A stretch of DNA of 64,000 nucleotides, taken from Micromonospora sp. NBC_01699. GTDB taxonomy: Bacteria; Actinomycetota; Actinomycetes; Mycobacteriales; Micromonosporaceae. The notes under the pieces are model-generated. The model saw only the letters and a program-made list of their open reading frames with translations. It did not search any database and was not told the DNA's origin. The position numbers and the translations under genes are program-made. The stretch spans positions 4,216,001 through 4,280,000 of the forward strand of contig NZ_CP109199.1 in assembly GCF_036250065.1 (NCBI RefSeq), read 5' to 3'. Below are positions 25,840 through 34,808 of this stretch, one piece after another (positions within the stretch are counted from its first letter, which is position 1; each line of letters starts with the position of its first letter).

Positions 25840-27101
25840 CCGATCCGGATCGGCTGCGGCGTCAGCTCGGCGGCCCCGACACCGATCGGCTGGTCCAACG
25901 CGTACGCCAGCGCATCGCCCGTGGTCAGCCGGTCTCCGGGGTGCTCATCCTGGCCGACCCGACGCAGGGCGAACGACACGCGGTCGAACGGCTGCTGGGA
26001 CGGCGACCGGGTCGCGGAACCTCACTGACGATCAACCTCGACGATCTCGATCGGGTGGTACGGCGCAGCGGCATGCATCCGGACGGTCTCGCCGCGGCCG
26101 TCGGGATGCTGACCGGTCCGGTCACGGTGCTCGCCGACGCCAGGGCGGCCGAGGTGGCGGCCTGGCGGGCGGCGGCCGCCCCGTTCGACCTGCTCGGCGT
26201 GCGGCGGGGCGAACTGGCGGACTGGTGCGCGGACGCCGGCACCGGCATCCTGCTGCGCCGTCTCGGCGAGACCCCGATCGCCGCCGGCCGGCTCGCCGAC
26301 GCGGCGGTCGCGGTGCTCGACGCGCTGCCCGGCGACGGCGTACCGCTGGCGAGGCTCGCCGTACGAGCCGTCGGGGACGCGCACGCCCTCGACGTCGGTC
26401 GTCCGCTCGCGACACTCGTCCTGTCGGCCGTCCGGGCCGCGTGGTGGCATGGTGGGATCGAGCCGTCCGGGCCGGCGGAGCAGCGTCGCGCGTTCTGGGA
26501 CGCGGCCGGCGTCCTCGTCGACGAGCTGTCGTCGACCGTGCTCGTGCTCAACCTGCCCACCGCGCCCGGCAGTACGCTGCACGATCTCACCCTTCCCGCC
26601 GGCGAACTCGGTGAGCCGGCGGTGCTCACCCTGCGACAGGTCTGCCGCCAGCCGCCACGCTTCCGGCCGGCGGAGGTCTACGTCTGCGAGAATCCGACCG
26701 TCCTCGCCTCGGCGGCGGACGACCTCGGCCCGGCCTGCCCGCCCCTGGTCTGTGTCAACGGCCAGCCGAGTACGGCCGCTATCCGGCTGCTGACGGCGCT
26801 CGCCGCGGACGGGGCGCGGTTGCGGTACCACGGCGATTTCGACTGGGGTGGCGTCCGGATCGCGAACCTGCTCCGGTCCAGGGTGCCGTGGCACCCGTGG
26901 CGGTACGACGTCGCCGCCTACCTGGACGCCGCGTCCCGCGCCGTGCCGTCGCCGCTGCGCGGCCGGCCGGTCGACGCGGCCTGGGATGCCGGGCTGACCG
27001 AGAACATGCGGCTGCACGGGGTACGGATCGAGGAGGAACTCGTGCTGGACGAGCTGCTGTCGGATCTGCGCCGGGCCACGCCACCGCCCGGCCGGCGCTG
27101 A
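25836..27101 (+). CDS. jetD: Wadjet type II JetD, Toprim-like nuclease subunit (TIGR02679/DUF2399)
   Basis: The 421-residue protein has an N-terminal DUF3323-like region (LADPTQGERHAVERLLGR) and a C-terminal DUF2399 Toprim-like domain. The Toprim acids are visible: Glu in VYVCENPTVL (about residue 283) and the DxD motif in YHGDFDWGGVRIA (about 334). In characterised Wadjet systems JetD is the endonuclease that cleaves small closed circular DNA. The GTG at 25836 overlaps the jetC stop by 4 nt (GTGA). It is the last gene of the operon; no strong terminator hairpin is apparent after it. Confidence 0.93.
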   Translation: MTDPDRLRRQLGGPDTDRLVQRVRQRIARGQPVSGVLILADPTQGERHAVERLLGRRPGRGTSLTINLDDLDRVVRRSGMHPDGLAAAVGMLTGPVTVLADARAAEVAAWRAAAAPFDLLGVRRGELADWCADAGTGILLRRLGETPIAAGRLADAAVAVLDALPGDGVPLARLAVRAVGDAHALDVGRPLATLVLSAVRAAWWHGGIEPSGPAEQRRAFWDAAGVLVDELSSTVLVLNLPTAPGSTLHDLTLPAGELGEPAVLTLRQVCRQPPRFRPAEVYVCENPTVLASAADDLGPACPPLVCVNGQPSTAAIRLLTALAADGARLRYHGDFDWGGVRIANLLRSRVPWHPWRYDVAAYLDAASRAVPSPLRGRPVDAAWDAGLTENMRLHGVRIEEELVLDELLSDLRRATPPPGRR

Positions 27102-27272
27102 CCGGCCCCACCCCGCCCCGCGACGGCTGCTCCGGCACATGGCCTGGACGCGCAGCCAGTGATAGTCTCCGGCGAGTTCCCGCTGCGCAGTCGACCCATC
27201 ACCCACGGCAACCGCCACCCGGCGCCGGCCGTGGCGCGGGTGACCGTTCCCCGCCGGAAGAAGGAGTGCCGA

Positions 27273-28661
27273 GTGCCGCCCTCAGCGTCACGGCTTTTCG
27301 CCCAGATAACGACGTCGGAGCGGCCCACCGGCAACAAAGTGATCATGCGGCGGGCGGTGGTGCTGGGCGGGAGCGTGGCCGGACTGATGGCCGCCCGGGT
27401 GCTCAGTGACCACGCCGAGGAGGTCCTGATCGTCGAACGGGATCCGTCCGACGTGGACGCCGGACCACGACCGGGCGTACCGCAGGGCAGTCAGGTGCAC
27501 GCCCTGCTGCCGGCGGGGCAGGCACAACTGGAACGCTGGTTCCCCGGCTTCGCCGCGCAGGCGTTCGCCACGGGAGCACCACGGCCGGCCGGCGGGATCG
27601 GCAAGGTCTTCATCAACGGGGTGCTGCGTACGGCGCCGATGTCCCGGCCGCAGATGCCGGGGCTGATCACCACCAGGCCGTTCCTGGAGGCACTGATCCG
27701 GAAACGGACGCTGGCCGTCGGGAACATCCGCCTCGTACCCGGCCGGGCCGACGGACTGGTCTTCGACGGCGACCGGGTCGCCGGCGCCCGGTACCTGCCG
27801 GCCGGCGCGGCCGAGCCGGTCACCGTGACCACGGACCTGGTGGTGGACGCAATGGGCCGCTCCAGCCGACTCGGCGACTGGCTACAGGACTCCGGCTGGC
27901 CACGGCCGCCAATGCGCCGGATGCCGATCAAACTGAACTACGCCACCGCGCTGTACAAGCGCGACGCCCAGGTGAGCGACGCCTGGGTGGCGGTCGCGCA
28001 GACCACCCCCGGCAACGGGCGGGTCGCCCGGATCGGCGGCATCAACTCGGTCGAGAACGACCAGTGGATCATGCTGGTCGCCGGTTACGACACCGATCGG
28101 CCCAGCCGCGACGCCGACGACTTCACCGCCCGCTGCCGGGACCACTTCCCGCAGGAGTTCCGGGACATCGCCGAACGCGGCCGGATGATCGGCGACGTGG
28201 TGACGTACCACCAGGCGGACAGCCGGCGGCGTGACTTCCACGAGGTGGACCGGCTCCCGGCCGGGCTGGTCGCCGCCGGGGACGCGGTCGCCTCGTTCAA
28301 TCCCATCTACGGCCAGGGCATGACCTCGGCGACGCTGCACGCCTCCTGCCTGTCGGCGTATTTGCGCTCGGACCCGGCGCTGCACGACGAGCCGGCGCGG
28401 GCCTACTTCGAGCGGGTCAGGGTGATCGTGGACGCCGCCTGGCAGATCTCCACCTTCGCCGATCTGGACCTGCCGCACGTCGACGGGCCGTACCCCCGTG
28501 GCTACCGGCTGATCAGGTGGTTCGCCAATCTGGTGTTCCGGGCGTCGATGACCGACGCGGTGATCAACGAACGACTGGCCCGGGTGACCACCATGGTCGA
28601 GCACCCGAACGCGTTGGCCCGGCCGGGCACCCTGTGGCGTGCGCTCAGGGCAGCCGGTTAG
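27273..28661 (+). CDS. FAD-dependent monooxygenase-like oxidoreductase
   Basis: The 462-residue flavoprotein of the PHBH/squalene-epoxidase-like fold has a dinucleotide-binding motif (RRAVVLGGSVAGLMAARVLSDHAEEVLIVERD), a DG-type motif (VVDAMGRSSRLGDWL) and the second FAD motif (GLVAAGDAVASFNPIYGQGMTSA). The GTG at 27273 has a perfect AAGGAG six nt upstream; the alternative ATG at 27345 sits right at the Rossmann strand. Substrate unknown. It follows the Wadjet operon by about 170 nt on the same strand, but has its own ribosome-binding site and no defence-related motif, so I treat it as separate. Confidence 0.88.
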   Translation: MPPSASRLFAQITTSERPTGNKVIMRRAVVLGGSVAGLMAARVLSDHAEEVLIVERDPSDVDAGPRPGVPQGSQVHALLPAGQAQLERWFPGFAAQAFATGAPRPAGGIGKVFINGVLRTAPMSRPQMPGLITTRPFLEALIRKRTLAVGNIRLVPGRADGLVFDGDRVAGARYLPAGAAEPVTVTTDLVVDAMGRSSRLGDWLQDSGWPRPPMRRMPIKLNYATALYKRDAQVSDAWVAVAQTTPGNGRVARIGGINSVENDQWIMLVAGYDTDRPSRDADDFTARCRDHFPQEFRDIAERGRMIGDVVTYHQADSRRRDFHEVDRLPAGLVAAGDAVASFNPIYGQGMTSATLHASCLSAYLRSDPALHDEPARAYFERVRVIVDAAWQISTFADLDLPHVDGPYPRGYRLIRWFANLVFRASMTDAVINERLARVTTMVEHPNALARPGTLWRALRAAG

Positions 28662-28700
28662 GTTTGTGCTTCGACCATTCAGGTAGGAAGGCGTCACAGC

Positions 28701-30026
28701 GTGGGTGGCTACGGGTTTCAGGTGGCGCTGGTAGCGGTGTTGGTCCTGGTCAACGCGGTTTTCTCGGGCAGCGAGATGGCGCTGGTGTCGCTGCGGGAGA
28801 GCCAGCTGCAACGGCTGGAGCGCGGGTCGCGTACGGGCCGGGTGCTGGCCCGGCTGGCGCGGGACCCGAACCGGTTCCTGGCCACCATCCAGATCGGCAT
28901 CACCCTGGCCGGCTTCCTCGCCTCGGCCGCCGCCGCGGTCTCGCTGTCCGCGCCGCTGGTCGAGCCGCTGGGCTTCCTCGGCTCGGCGGCCGAGCCGGTG
29001 TCGATCGTGCTGGTGACGATCGTGCTGACCTTCCTCACCCTGGTCTTCGGCGAACTGGCCCCGAAACGCATCGCCATGCAGCGCACCGAGGGCTGGGCCC
29101 TGTTCGTCGCCCGCCCGCTGGACATGCTCTCCACCTTCTCCCGGCCGGCGGTGTGGCTGCTCAGCCGGGCGACGAACACGGTCGTACGGCTGACCGGCGC
29201 CGACCCGGACGGCGGCCGGGAGGAGGTCAGCGCCGAGGAACTGCGGGACATGGTGGCCGCGCAGCCGAGCCTGACCGCCGAACACCGCACGATCATCAGT
29301 GGCGCGTTCGAGGTGGCCGACCGGATCCTGCGGGAGATCCTGGTGCCCCGGGGCGAGGTCACCAGCCTGCGGGCGGACCTGCCCACCGGCGAGGGGCTCC
29401 GGCTGCTCGCCAAGTCCGGACAGTCCCGCGCGCCGGTGGTCACCCGGGCCGGTCTGGACAACGTCGTCGGGGTGGTGCACCTGCGCGACCTGCTTGACGA
29501 CACCGGCACGGTGGGCGATCACGCGTCCGAGGCACTGTTCATGCCGGAGACCCTGGGGGTGACCGACGCGATCCGGCAGATGCGCCAGCAACGGCAGCAG
29601 TTCGCCCTGGTCGTGGACGAACGCGGCTCGATCGACGGCATCGTGACAATGGAGGACCTGATCGAGGAGATCGTCGGGGAGATCTACGACGAGACCGACC
29701 GGGACGTGCAGGCGGTGATCCGCGAGCCGGGCGGGACTCTGCTGCTCTCCGGCACCTTCCCGATCCACGACCTGCCCGACCTCGGCCTCGACCTGGACGA
29801 GGCCGACGACGGCGACTACACCACCATCGCCGGGCTGCTGCTGGCCCGTCTCGGTCACATTCCGACCGGGCCCGGCGAGACGGTCGAGGTGCCCGCGTTC
29901 ACCGCGGCGGTGGTCGAGGTGACCGGACACGCGATCACCAAGGTCCGGCTGCGTCCCCGCTCGGGTGGGTCGGCCGGTGGCGACGACGAGATCCGGCACG
30001 CGGACGGGGTCGCCAGCGGCCGGTAG
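28701..30026 (+). CDS. CNNM/HlyC/CorC-type membrane protein (DUF21 + CBS + transporter-associated domain)
   Basis: The 441-residue protein has an N-terminal DUF21 transmembrane domain of three to four helices (about 1-150; VALVAVLVLVNAVFSGSEMALVSLRES, IQIGITLAGFLASAAAA, FGELAPKRIAMQR). Tandem CBS domains follow (about 205-325; SGAFEVADRILREILVPR, QQFALVVDERGSIDGIVTMEDLIEEIVGEI), then a C-terminal CorC/HlyC domain (about 345-425). Bacterial homologues are Mg2+/Co2+ efflux or Mg2+-homeostasis proteins; the 'hemolysin' name is historical. The GTG at 28701 has GGAAGG upstream. It is convergent with the following gene, with nine bases between stops. Confidence 0.92.
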   Translation: MGGYGFQVALVAVLVLVNAVFSGSEMALVSLRESQLQRLERGSRTGRVLARLARDPNRFLATIQIGITLAGFLASAAAAVSLSAPLVEPLGFLGSAAEPVSIVLVTIVLTFLTLVFGELAPKRIAMQRTEGWALFVARPLDMLSTFSRPAVWLLSRATNTVVRLTGADPDGGREEVSAEELRDMVAAQPSLTAEHRTIISGAFEVADRILREILVPRGEVTSLRADLPTGEGLRLLAKSGQSRAPVVTRAGLDNVVGVVHLRDLLDDTGTVGDHASEALFMPETLGVTDAIRQMRQQRQQFALVVDERGSIDGIVTMEDLIEEIVGEIYDETDRDVQAVIREPGGTLLLSGTFPIHDLPDLGLDLDEADDGDYTTIAGLLLARLGHIPTGPGETVEVPAFTAAVVEVTGHAITKVRLRPRSGGSAGGDDEIRHADGVASGR

Positions 30027-30035
30027 CCGCCGGGG

Positions 30036-31178
30036 TCAGCCGAGGTCGAACTCGGCCATTCCCGAACGGACGCCGTTGACCTGGACCTCGATCGCGTGCC
30101 GGCCGGGGTGGTAGCGGCGGGTGGTGATCGGTCTGAAGGAGTGCCGGCGACCGAGCGTCAGCCGCTGGCCGGGCGCGAGCACCCGGTTGGCCAGCTTGAA
30201 GACCTTCGGCGCCAGGCTCCCGTTCGCCTTGCGGAAGTGGACCACGTAGTCGATCACGAGGTTCGCGTCCCGGTCGCCGTCGTTGCCGACCACGACCTCG
30301 AAGGCCAGTTCACCACCGAGGGGTACGGCGGTCCGGTCCAGATCCGGGCCGGCGACCGAGACACCGACCGGGGGCGGGAAGCCCAGCAACGCCATCGCGC
30401 CGGGGTGGGCGGCCTTGACCAGCGTACGCATCGCGTGCCGGACCAGGCGCACGGTGGACGGCTCGGGTCGCTCCAGCCAGCGTGACGCGGTGGCCACGGC
30501 CAGGTCCGGATCGAGCCGGCTGAGGTCGTTGAGGTGGTTCGCCACCGACCGCCGGACGTACTCGACCTCGTCGCGGTGGAGCGCGTCGAGGATCGCGATG
30601 GTGGCGTCGGGGCGCCGGGTCAGCGCCGGTACCCCCTTGGCCCAGGGCAGCCGGGGCCGGGTGCCCTCGCTGGCCAGCCGGCGTACGTGCTCGTCCGGGT
30701 GGGTGGTCCAGCCGAGCACGACGGCCAGGGTGCGGTCCAGGTCGGCGTTGAGGAAGGCGCGCAGCGCGAACTCGCCGGTGAGCCGACCGGTCAGCTCGGC
30801 GAGCAGACCGAGCCCGGCCTCGAAGTCGGCGTCGGCCTTGAAGTCCGCGCCGGCCTTGAAGTCCGCGGGGGCTGGGGCGTGGGGTGGGGCCAGTGCCCGT
30901 ACGGCGACGGCCTCGGTGACCGGCCAGATCATCCAGCCGGTGAAGGACGGGTCGGCCAGGGCGTCGCGCAGGATCGCCGCCGATGGCCGGTAGGTGTCCG
31001 GCAGGTCGGCCAGCAGGGCGTCCCGGATCGCCTGTGCCCGCTCGCTGAGGGTGCGCTCGGCCAGGGTCGCGCCGCTCGCCGCGACCGTCGCCCAGCGGTT
31101 TCGCGGCGCCACCGACCGCAGGACGCGTACGAGGTGGGTCACCGTCGTCGTACTGATGAGCTCGTCAGCGGTGGGCAT
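30036..31178 (-). CDS. DNA alkylation repair protein, AlkD-like HEAT-repeat
   Basis: The 380-residue protein belongs to the AlkD-type HEAT-like repeat glycosylases (COG4335 group), which excise bulky or cationic alkylated bases. Core helices are WTTHPDEHVRRLASEGTRPRLPW, ILDALHRDEVEYVRRSVANHLNDLSRLDPDLAV and VRLVRHAMRTLVKAAHPGAMALLG. A C-terminal beta-sandwich (about 275-380; GELAFEVVVGNDGD...GRHAIEVQVNGV) is typical of this subgroup. A short internal repeat (ADFKAGADFKADADFEAG) interrupts the N-terminal half and looks like a recent small expansion. The ATG at 31178 has GAGGAC upstream. Confidence 0.87.
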   Translation of the reverse strand: MPTADELISTTTVTHLVRVLRSVAPRNRWATVAASGATLAERTLSERAQAIRDALLADLPDTYRPSAAILRDALADPSFTGWMIWPVTEAVAVRALAPPHAPAPADFKAGADFKADADFEAGLGLLAELTGRLTGEFALRAFLNADLDRTLAVVLGWTTHPDEHVRRLASEGTRPRLPWAKGVPALTRRPDATIAILDALHRDEVEYVRRSVANHLNDLSRLDPDLAVATASRWLERPEPSTVRLVRHAMRTLVKAAHPGAMALLGFPPPVGVSVAGPDLDRTAVPLGGELAFEVVVGNDGDRDANLVIDYVVHFRKANGSLAPKVFKLANRVLAPGQRLTLGRRHSFRPITTRRYHPGRHAIEVQVNGVRSGMAEFDLG

Positions 31179-31307
31179 GGCCTGTCCTCGTGCCGGTGCG
31201 GTCGGTGTCGCCCCCCGATCGGGGCGGGGCCAGCATGGCACGGGGCTGGGACATTTCCCGGCCGGTGCCCCGATGTGGGATCGGCAAGGATCGGCGACCA
31301 TGACCGA

Positions 31308-33074
31308 ATGGGCTACGACGTGGTGGTCATCGGATCCGGTTTCGGCGGCAGCGTCGCGGCGCTGCGGCTCGCCGAGAAGGGCTACTCGGTCGCCGTCCTG
31401 GAGGCGGGGCGGCGGTTCGCCGACGACGAACTGCCACGGACCTCGTGGCGTACCCGGCGGTTCCTGTGGGCGCCGCGGCTCGGCTGCTACGGCATCCAGC
31501 GGATCACTCTGCTACGCCCGGCCGGGCGCCGGGCCGGTGACGGGGCGGCGAAGGTGCTGGTGCTCTCCGGTGCCGGGGTCGGCGGCGGCTCCCTGGTCTA
31601 CGCCAACACCCTCTACGAACCGGCGCCGGCGTTCTACGACGACCCGCAGTGGCGACACCTCGCCGACTGGCGGGCCGAACTCGCCCCCCACTACGAGCAG
31701 GCGAAACGAATGCTGGGCGTGACCACGTACCCGAGGGACACGGCCGCGGACGCCGCGATGCGCGCGGTCGCCGACCGGATGGGGGTGGGTCACACCTTCC
31801 GACGGGCGCCGGTCGGGGTCCATCTCGGCCGGCCCGGCGAGCGGGTCGCCGACCCCTACTTCGGCGGGGTGGGACCCGAGCGGACCGGCTGCCTGCACTG
31901 CGGCGAGTGCATGACCGGCTGCCGGCACGGGGCGAAGAACAGCCTGGTGAAGAACTACCTCTGGCTGGCCGAACGGCTCGGCGTGACGATCCGGCCGCTG
32001 ACCACGGTGACCGCCGTCCGGCCGGCGCGCTCCGGCTCCGGCTACGAGGTGGAGAGCGTACGCACCGGGGCCTGGCCGGGGCGCCGGCAGCGGGTCCACG
32101 CCGACCAGGTGATCTTCGCGGCCGGGGCGCTGGAGACCCAGCGGCTGCTGCACCGGATGCGGGCCGACGGGGCGCTGCCCGGCCTGTCGCCCCGACTCGG
32201 CGCGCTCACCCGGACCAACTCCGAGGCGATCCTCGGGGCATCGGTGCCCCGTGGGCCGGCCCGGCGGCACCGGCCGGACTTCACCGACGGGGTGGCGATC
32301 ACGAGTTCCTTCCACCCGGACCCGGACACCCACGTCGAACCGGTCCGGTACGGCCACGGCTCGAACCTGATGGGGCTGCTCCAGTCGGCGCTGGTCGACG
32401 GCGGGCCGGGCCGGTTTCGCCGCTGGCTCGGCACCCTGGCCCGACACCCGCTCGCCCACCGCCACCTGCTCTCCGTACGCGGATGGTCCCGCCGTACGGT
32501 GATCGCGCTGGTCATGCAGTCGTTGGACAACTCGCTGACCGTGCACTACCGGCGCACCCGGCTGGGCCGCCGTCGACTGGCCACCGGCCCCGGACACGGT
32601 GCTGCCAACCCGACCTGGATCCCGGCCGGCAACCGGGCCGTCCGGCTGCTCGCCGAGCAGATCGGCGGCATTCCCGGCGGGGCGGTGACCGAGCCGTTCG
32701 ACATGCCGATGACGGCGCACATCCTCGGCGGGGCGGTCATCGGCGGCTCGCCGGCCGACGGGGTGGTCGACGCGTACCAGCGGGTTTTCGGTCATCCGGG
32801 GCTGCACGTCGCCGACGGGTCCGCCGTGTCGGCGAACCTCGGGGTGAACCCCGCGCTGACCATCACCGCGCAGGCGGAACGGGCGATGTCACTCTGGCCG
32901 AACCGGGGCCGGCCCGACCCGAGGCCCGCCCCCGGCGAGCCGTACCGGGTGCTCGCGCCGGTGCCGCCGGACAACCCGGCGGTGCCCGCCGCCGCCCCGG
33001 CCGCCCTGCACTGGCAGCCGGGCGGGGCGCCGGCCGGCCGACCCACCGACGACCCGCCGGACGACCCCGGGTGA
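31308..33074 (+). CDS. GMC-family / cholesterol-oxidase-like FAD oxidoreductase
   Basis: The 588-residue flavoenzyme has the FAD-binding start YDVVVIGSGFGGSVAALRLAEKGYSVAVLEAG, GAGVGGGSLVYANT in the second FAD region, and the C-terminal VDAYQRVFGHPGLHVADGSAVSANLGVNPALTITAQAER typical of GMC and cholesterol oxidases. A cysteine cluster CLHCGECMTGC near residue 200 is characteristic of this subgroup; it resembles an iron-sulfur motif but may only be structural. The last 60 residues are Pro/Ala-rich. There is no signal peptide. The ATG at 31308 is the family start. The substrate is probably a sterol or another secondary alcohol. Confidence 0.85.
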   Translation: MGYDVVVIGSGFGGSVAALRLAEKGYSVAVLEAGRRFADDELPRTSWRTRRFLWAPRLGCYGIQRITLLRPAGRRAGDGAAKVLVLSGAGVGGGSLVYANTLYEPAPAFYDDPQWRHLADWRAELAPHYEQAKRMLGVTTYPRDTAADAAMRAVADRMGVGHTFRRAPVGVHLGRPGERVADPYFGGVGPERTGCLHCGECMTGCRHGAKNSLVKNYLWLAERLGVTIRPLTTVTAVRPARSGSGYEVESVRTGAWPGRRQRVHADQVIFAAGALETQRLLHRMRADGALPGLSPRLGALTRTNSEAILGASVPRGPARRHRPDFTDGVAITSSFHPDPDTHVEPVRYGHGSNLMGLLQSALVDGGPGRFRRWLGTLARHPLAHRHLLSVRGWSRRTVIALVMQSLDNSLTVHYRRTRLGRRRLATGPGHGAANPTWIPAGNRAVRLLAEQIGGIPGGAVTEPFDMPMTAHILGGAVIGGSPADGVVDAYQRVFGHPGLHVADGSAVSANLGVNPALTITAQAERAMSLWPNRGRPDPRPAPGEPYRVLAPVPPDNPAVPAAAPAALHWQPGGAPAGRPTDDPPDDPG

Positions 33075-33153
33075 GCTGTTCGCGGAGGACCACGGGTCGG
33101 TGTTCGATGGGAACATTCGGCCGCCGCCCGACATCGACGCAAAGATGGTAGCC

Positions 33154-34026
33154 ATGAGACTCGGTATCCAGATTCCCACCTTCACCTGGCCCAACGGACC
33201 GGCCGCGCTCGGTCCCGATCTCGCGGCCATCGCCCGTACGGCCGACGAGGCCGGGTTCGAGTACCTCGCCCTGATGGACCACTTCTTCCAGATCCGGACG
33301 GTGGGCCCGAGCGAGGCCGAGATGCTGGAGGCGTACACGACCCTCGGGTTCCTCGCCGCGCACACCGAACGCGTCCGGCTGCTGACCCTGATCACCGGCG
33401 TACACCACCGCCCGGCCGGGCTGCTGGCGAAGACCGTGACGACGTTGGACGTACTGTCCGGTGGGCGGGCGATGCTCGGCATCGGGGCCGGCTGGAACGA
33501 GGAGGAGTCGCTCGGGCTCGGCTTCGGGTTTCCCCCGGTCGCGCAACGCTTCGAGATGCTGGAGGAAACCCTTCAGTTCGTGCTCCAGATGTGGTCCGAC
33601 GACGAGGGGCCCTACACCGGTCGGCACGTCCGGGCCACCCGTACGCTGAACTCGCCGCAGCCGCTGAGCCGGCCGCACCCACCGATCATGATCGGCGGCG
33701 GCGGGGAGAAGAAGACGCTCCGGCTGGTGGCGAAGTACGCCCAGGCGTGCAACCTGTTCAACACCCCCGAGCTGCCGCACAAGCTCGACGTGCTCCGGCG
33801 GCACTGCGACAACGAGGGCCGCGACTACGACGAGATCACCAAGACCGTCTACCAGTTCATGGACATCGGGGACAACGGCGAGAAGACCGAGGAGCTGATC
33901 GACCAGCTCGGCAAGCTCGACGAACTCGGCTTCGACCTGGCGATCGGCGCGGTGCCGCAGCTGCCGCGACTGGACGTCCTCGAACGGATCGGCACCGACG
34001 TCGTACCCGTGGTCGCGCGCTTCTGA
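33154..34026 (+). CDS. LLM-class F420-dependent oxidoreductase
   Basis: The 290-residue luciferase-like TIM barrel has MRLGIQIPTFTWPNG at its start, DEAGFEYLALMDHFFQI, RVRLLTLITGVHHRPAGLLAKTVTTLDVLSGGRAMLGIGAGWNEEE, and PPIMIGGGGEKKTLRLVAKYAQACN. These are the conserved cofactor-loop segments of F420-dependent (rather than FMN) members of actinobacteria. The substrate is unknown. An ATG nine nt upstream (33145) is also possible; neither has a strong ribosome-binding site. It is convergent with the TetR gene. Confidence 0.9.
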   Translation: MRLGIQIPTFTWPNGPAALGPDLAAIARTADEAGFEYLALMDHFFQIRTVGPSEAEMLEAYTTLGFLAAHTERVRLLTLITGVHHRPAGLLAKTVTTLDVLSGGRAMLGIGAGWNEEESLGLGFGFPPVAQRFEMLEETLQFVLQMWSDDEGPYTGRHVRATRTLNSPQPLSRPHPPIMIGGGGEKKTLRLVAKYAQACNLFNTPELPHKLDVLRRHCDNEGRDYDEITKTVYQFMDIGDNGEKTEELIDQLGKLDELGFDLAIGAVPQLPRLDVLERIGTDVVPVVARF

Positions 34027-34028
34027 GG

Positions 34029-34700
34029 TTACGGGTTACCCAGCAGGTAGCGCTGGATGGTGGGTCCGAGCCAGTCGACCAGCGCCGCCCGGTCCAACCC
34101 CACCACCGGCGGTAGCAGCAGCACGTATCGGGTCAGGGCCAGACCGAGTACCTGGCTGGAGATCAGGCCGGCCCGCTGGTCGACCGGGAGCGCCGCGCTC
34201 GCGGTGCAGGGCGGTGCCCCGGCACGTTCGGCGAAGGCACGGACCGCCGGGCCGACCTCGTCGGCGAAGATCTGCCGCATCCGCGCGGCGGCCGCCGGGT
34301 TGGTAGCGGCCGCCCGCAACAGGGCGACCATCGTCTCGTCCTGTTCCCACCGGTCGAGGAAGTACGCGACCATCGCCGACCCGACCCGGTCCACCGGCAG
34401 GTCGGTGAAGTCCGGCAGGCGCAGGTCGAACTCGGCGGCGGCGGCGAAGAGCAGTTCCTTGCTGCCGTAGTAGCGCATGACCATCGACGGGTCGATCGCC
34501 GCGTCCGTGGCGATGGCCCGGATGGTGGCGCGCTCGTAACCGTCGGCGGCGAACCGTTCGCGGGCCGCCCGAAGGATCGCGGCCCGGGTGGCGTCGGACC
34601 GGCGCGGGGGCGCGGCCGGCTCCGGCGCCGCCGTCGGCTCGGGCCCCGACGGTACGCCGACCGCCGCGTGCGGGGCACTTCCATGATCATGCGGAGACAC
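34029..34700 (-). CDS. TetR-family transcriptional regulator
   Basis: The 223-residue protein has an N-terminal Ala/Pro-rich tail and a TetR helix-turn-helix (RAAILRAARERFAADGYERATIRAIATDAAIDPSMVMRYYGSKELLFAAAAEF). The C-terminal ligand domain is of the TetR_C type (DRWEQDETMVALLRAAATNPAAAARMRQIF). GTG at 34700 was chosen because the start must lie within the transcribed region and upstream in-frame codons fall in the operator. It is divergent from an FAD monooxygenase, the classic arrangement in which the repressor is relieved by the enzyme's substrate. Confident family call; ligand unknown. Confidence 0.9.
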   Translation of the reverse strand: MSPHDHGSAPHAAVGVPSGPEPTAAPEPAAPPRRSDATRAAILRAARERFAADGYERATIRAIATDAAIDPSMVMRYYGSKELLFAAAAEFDLRLPDFTDLPVDRVGSAMVAYFLDRWEQDETMVALLRAAATNPAAAARMRQIFADEVGPAVRAFAERAGAPPCTASAALPVDQRAGLISSQVLGLALTRYVLLLPPVVGLDRAALVDWLGPTIQRYLLGNP

Positions 34701-34725
34701 GCCAACGAGTGTAGGCCAATGCCCG

Positions 34726-34755
34726 TTGACATCGACGCGGACGCACATCTACCGT
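34726..34755 (+). promoter_or_regulatory. Promoter of the FAD monooxygenase gene
   Basis: TTGACA (34726-34731) and TACCGT (34750-34755) are 18 nt apart, matching the -35 consensus fully and the actinobacterial TANNNT -10. The predicted start of transcription is near 34762, about 47 nt above the ATG at 34809, which has GGAGG upstream. Confidence 0.55.
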
Positions 34756-34774
34756 TGTCAACATACGTTGGCAA
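34755..34774. promoter_or_regulatory. Candidate TetR operator
   Basis: TTGTCAACATACGTTGGCAA is a near-perfect palindrome (7 of 8 arm positions: TTGTCAAC against GTTGGCAA). It overlaps the -10 and the predicted transcription start of the divergent monooxygenase gene. A third half-site GTTGGCA follows at 34781-34787. Placement is ideal for repression. Confidence 0.55.
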
Positions 34775-34808
34775 ACAAGTGTTGGCACGGTCTGTACCGG
34801 AGGTAGCG

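Noticed and set aside
27105-27272. Extension of the Wadjet locus to include the following FAD oxidoreductase
   Set aside because: There is a gap of about 170 bp, an independent AAGGAG site and no defence-associated domain; the four known Wadjet subunits are already complete.
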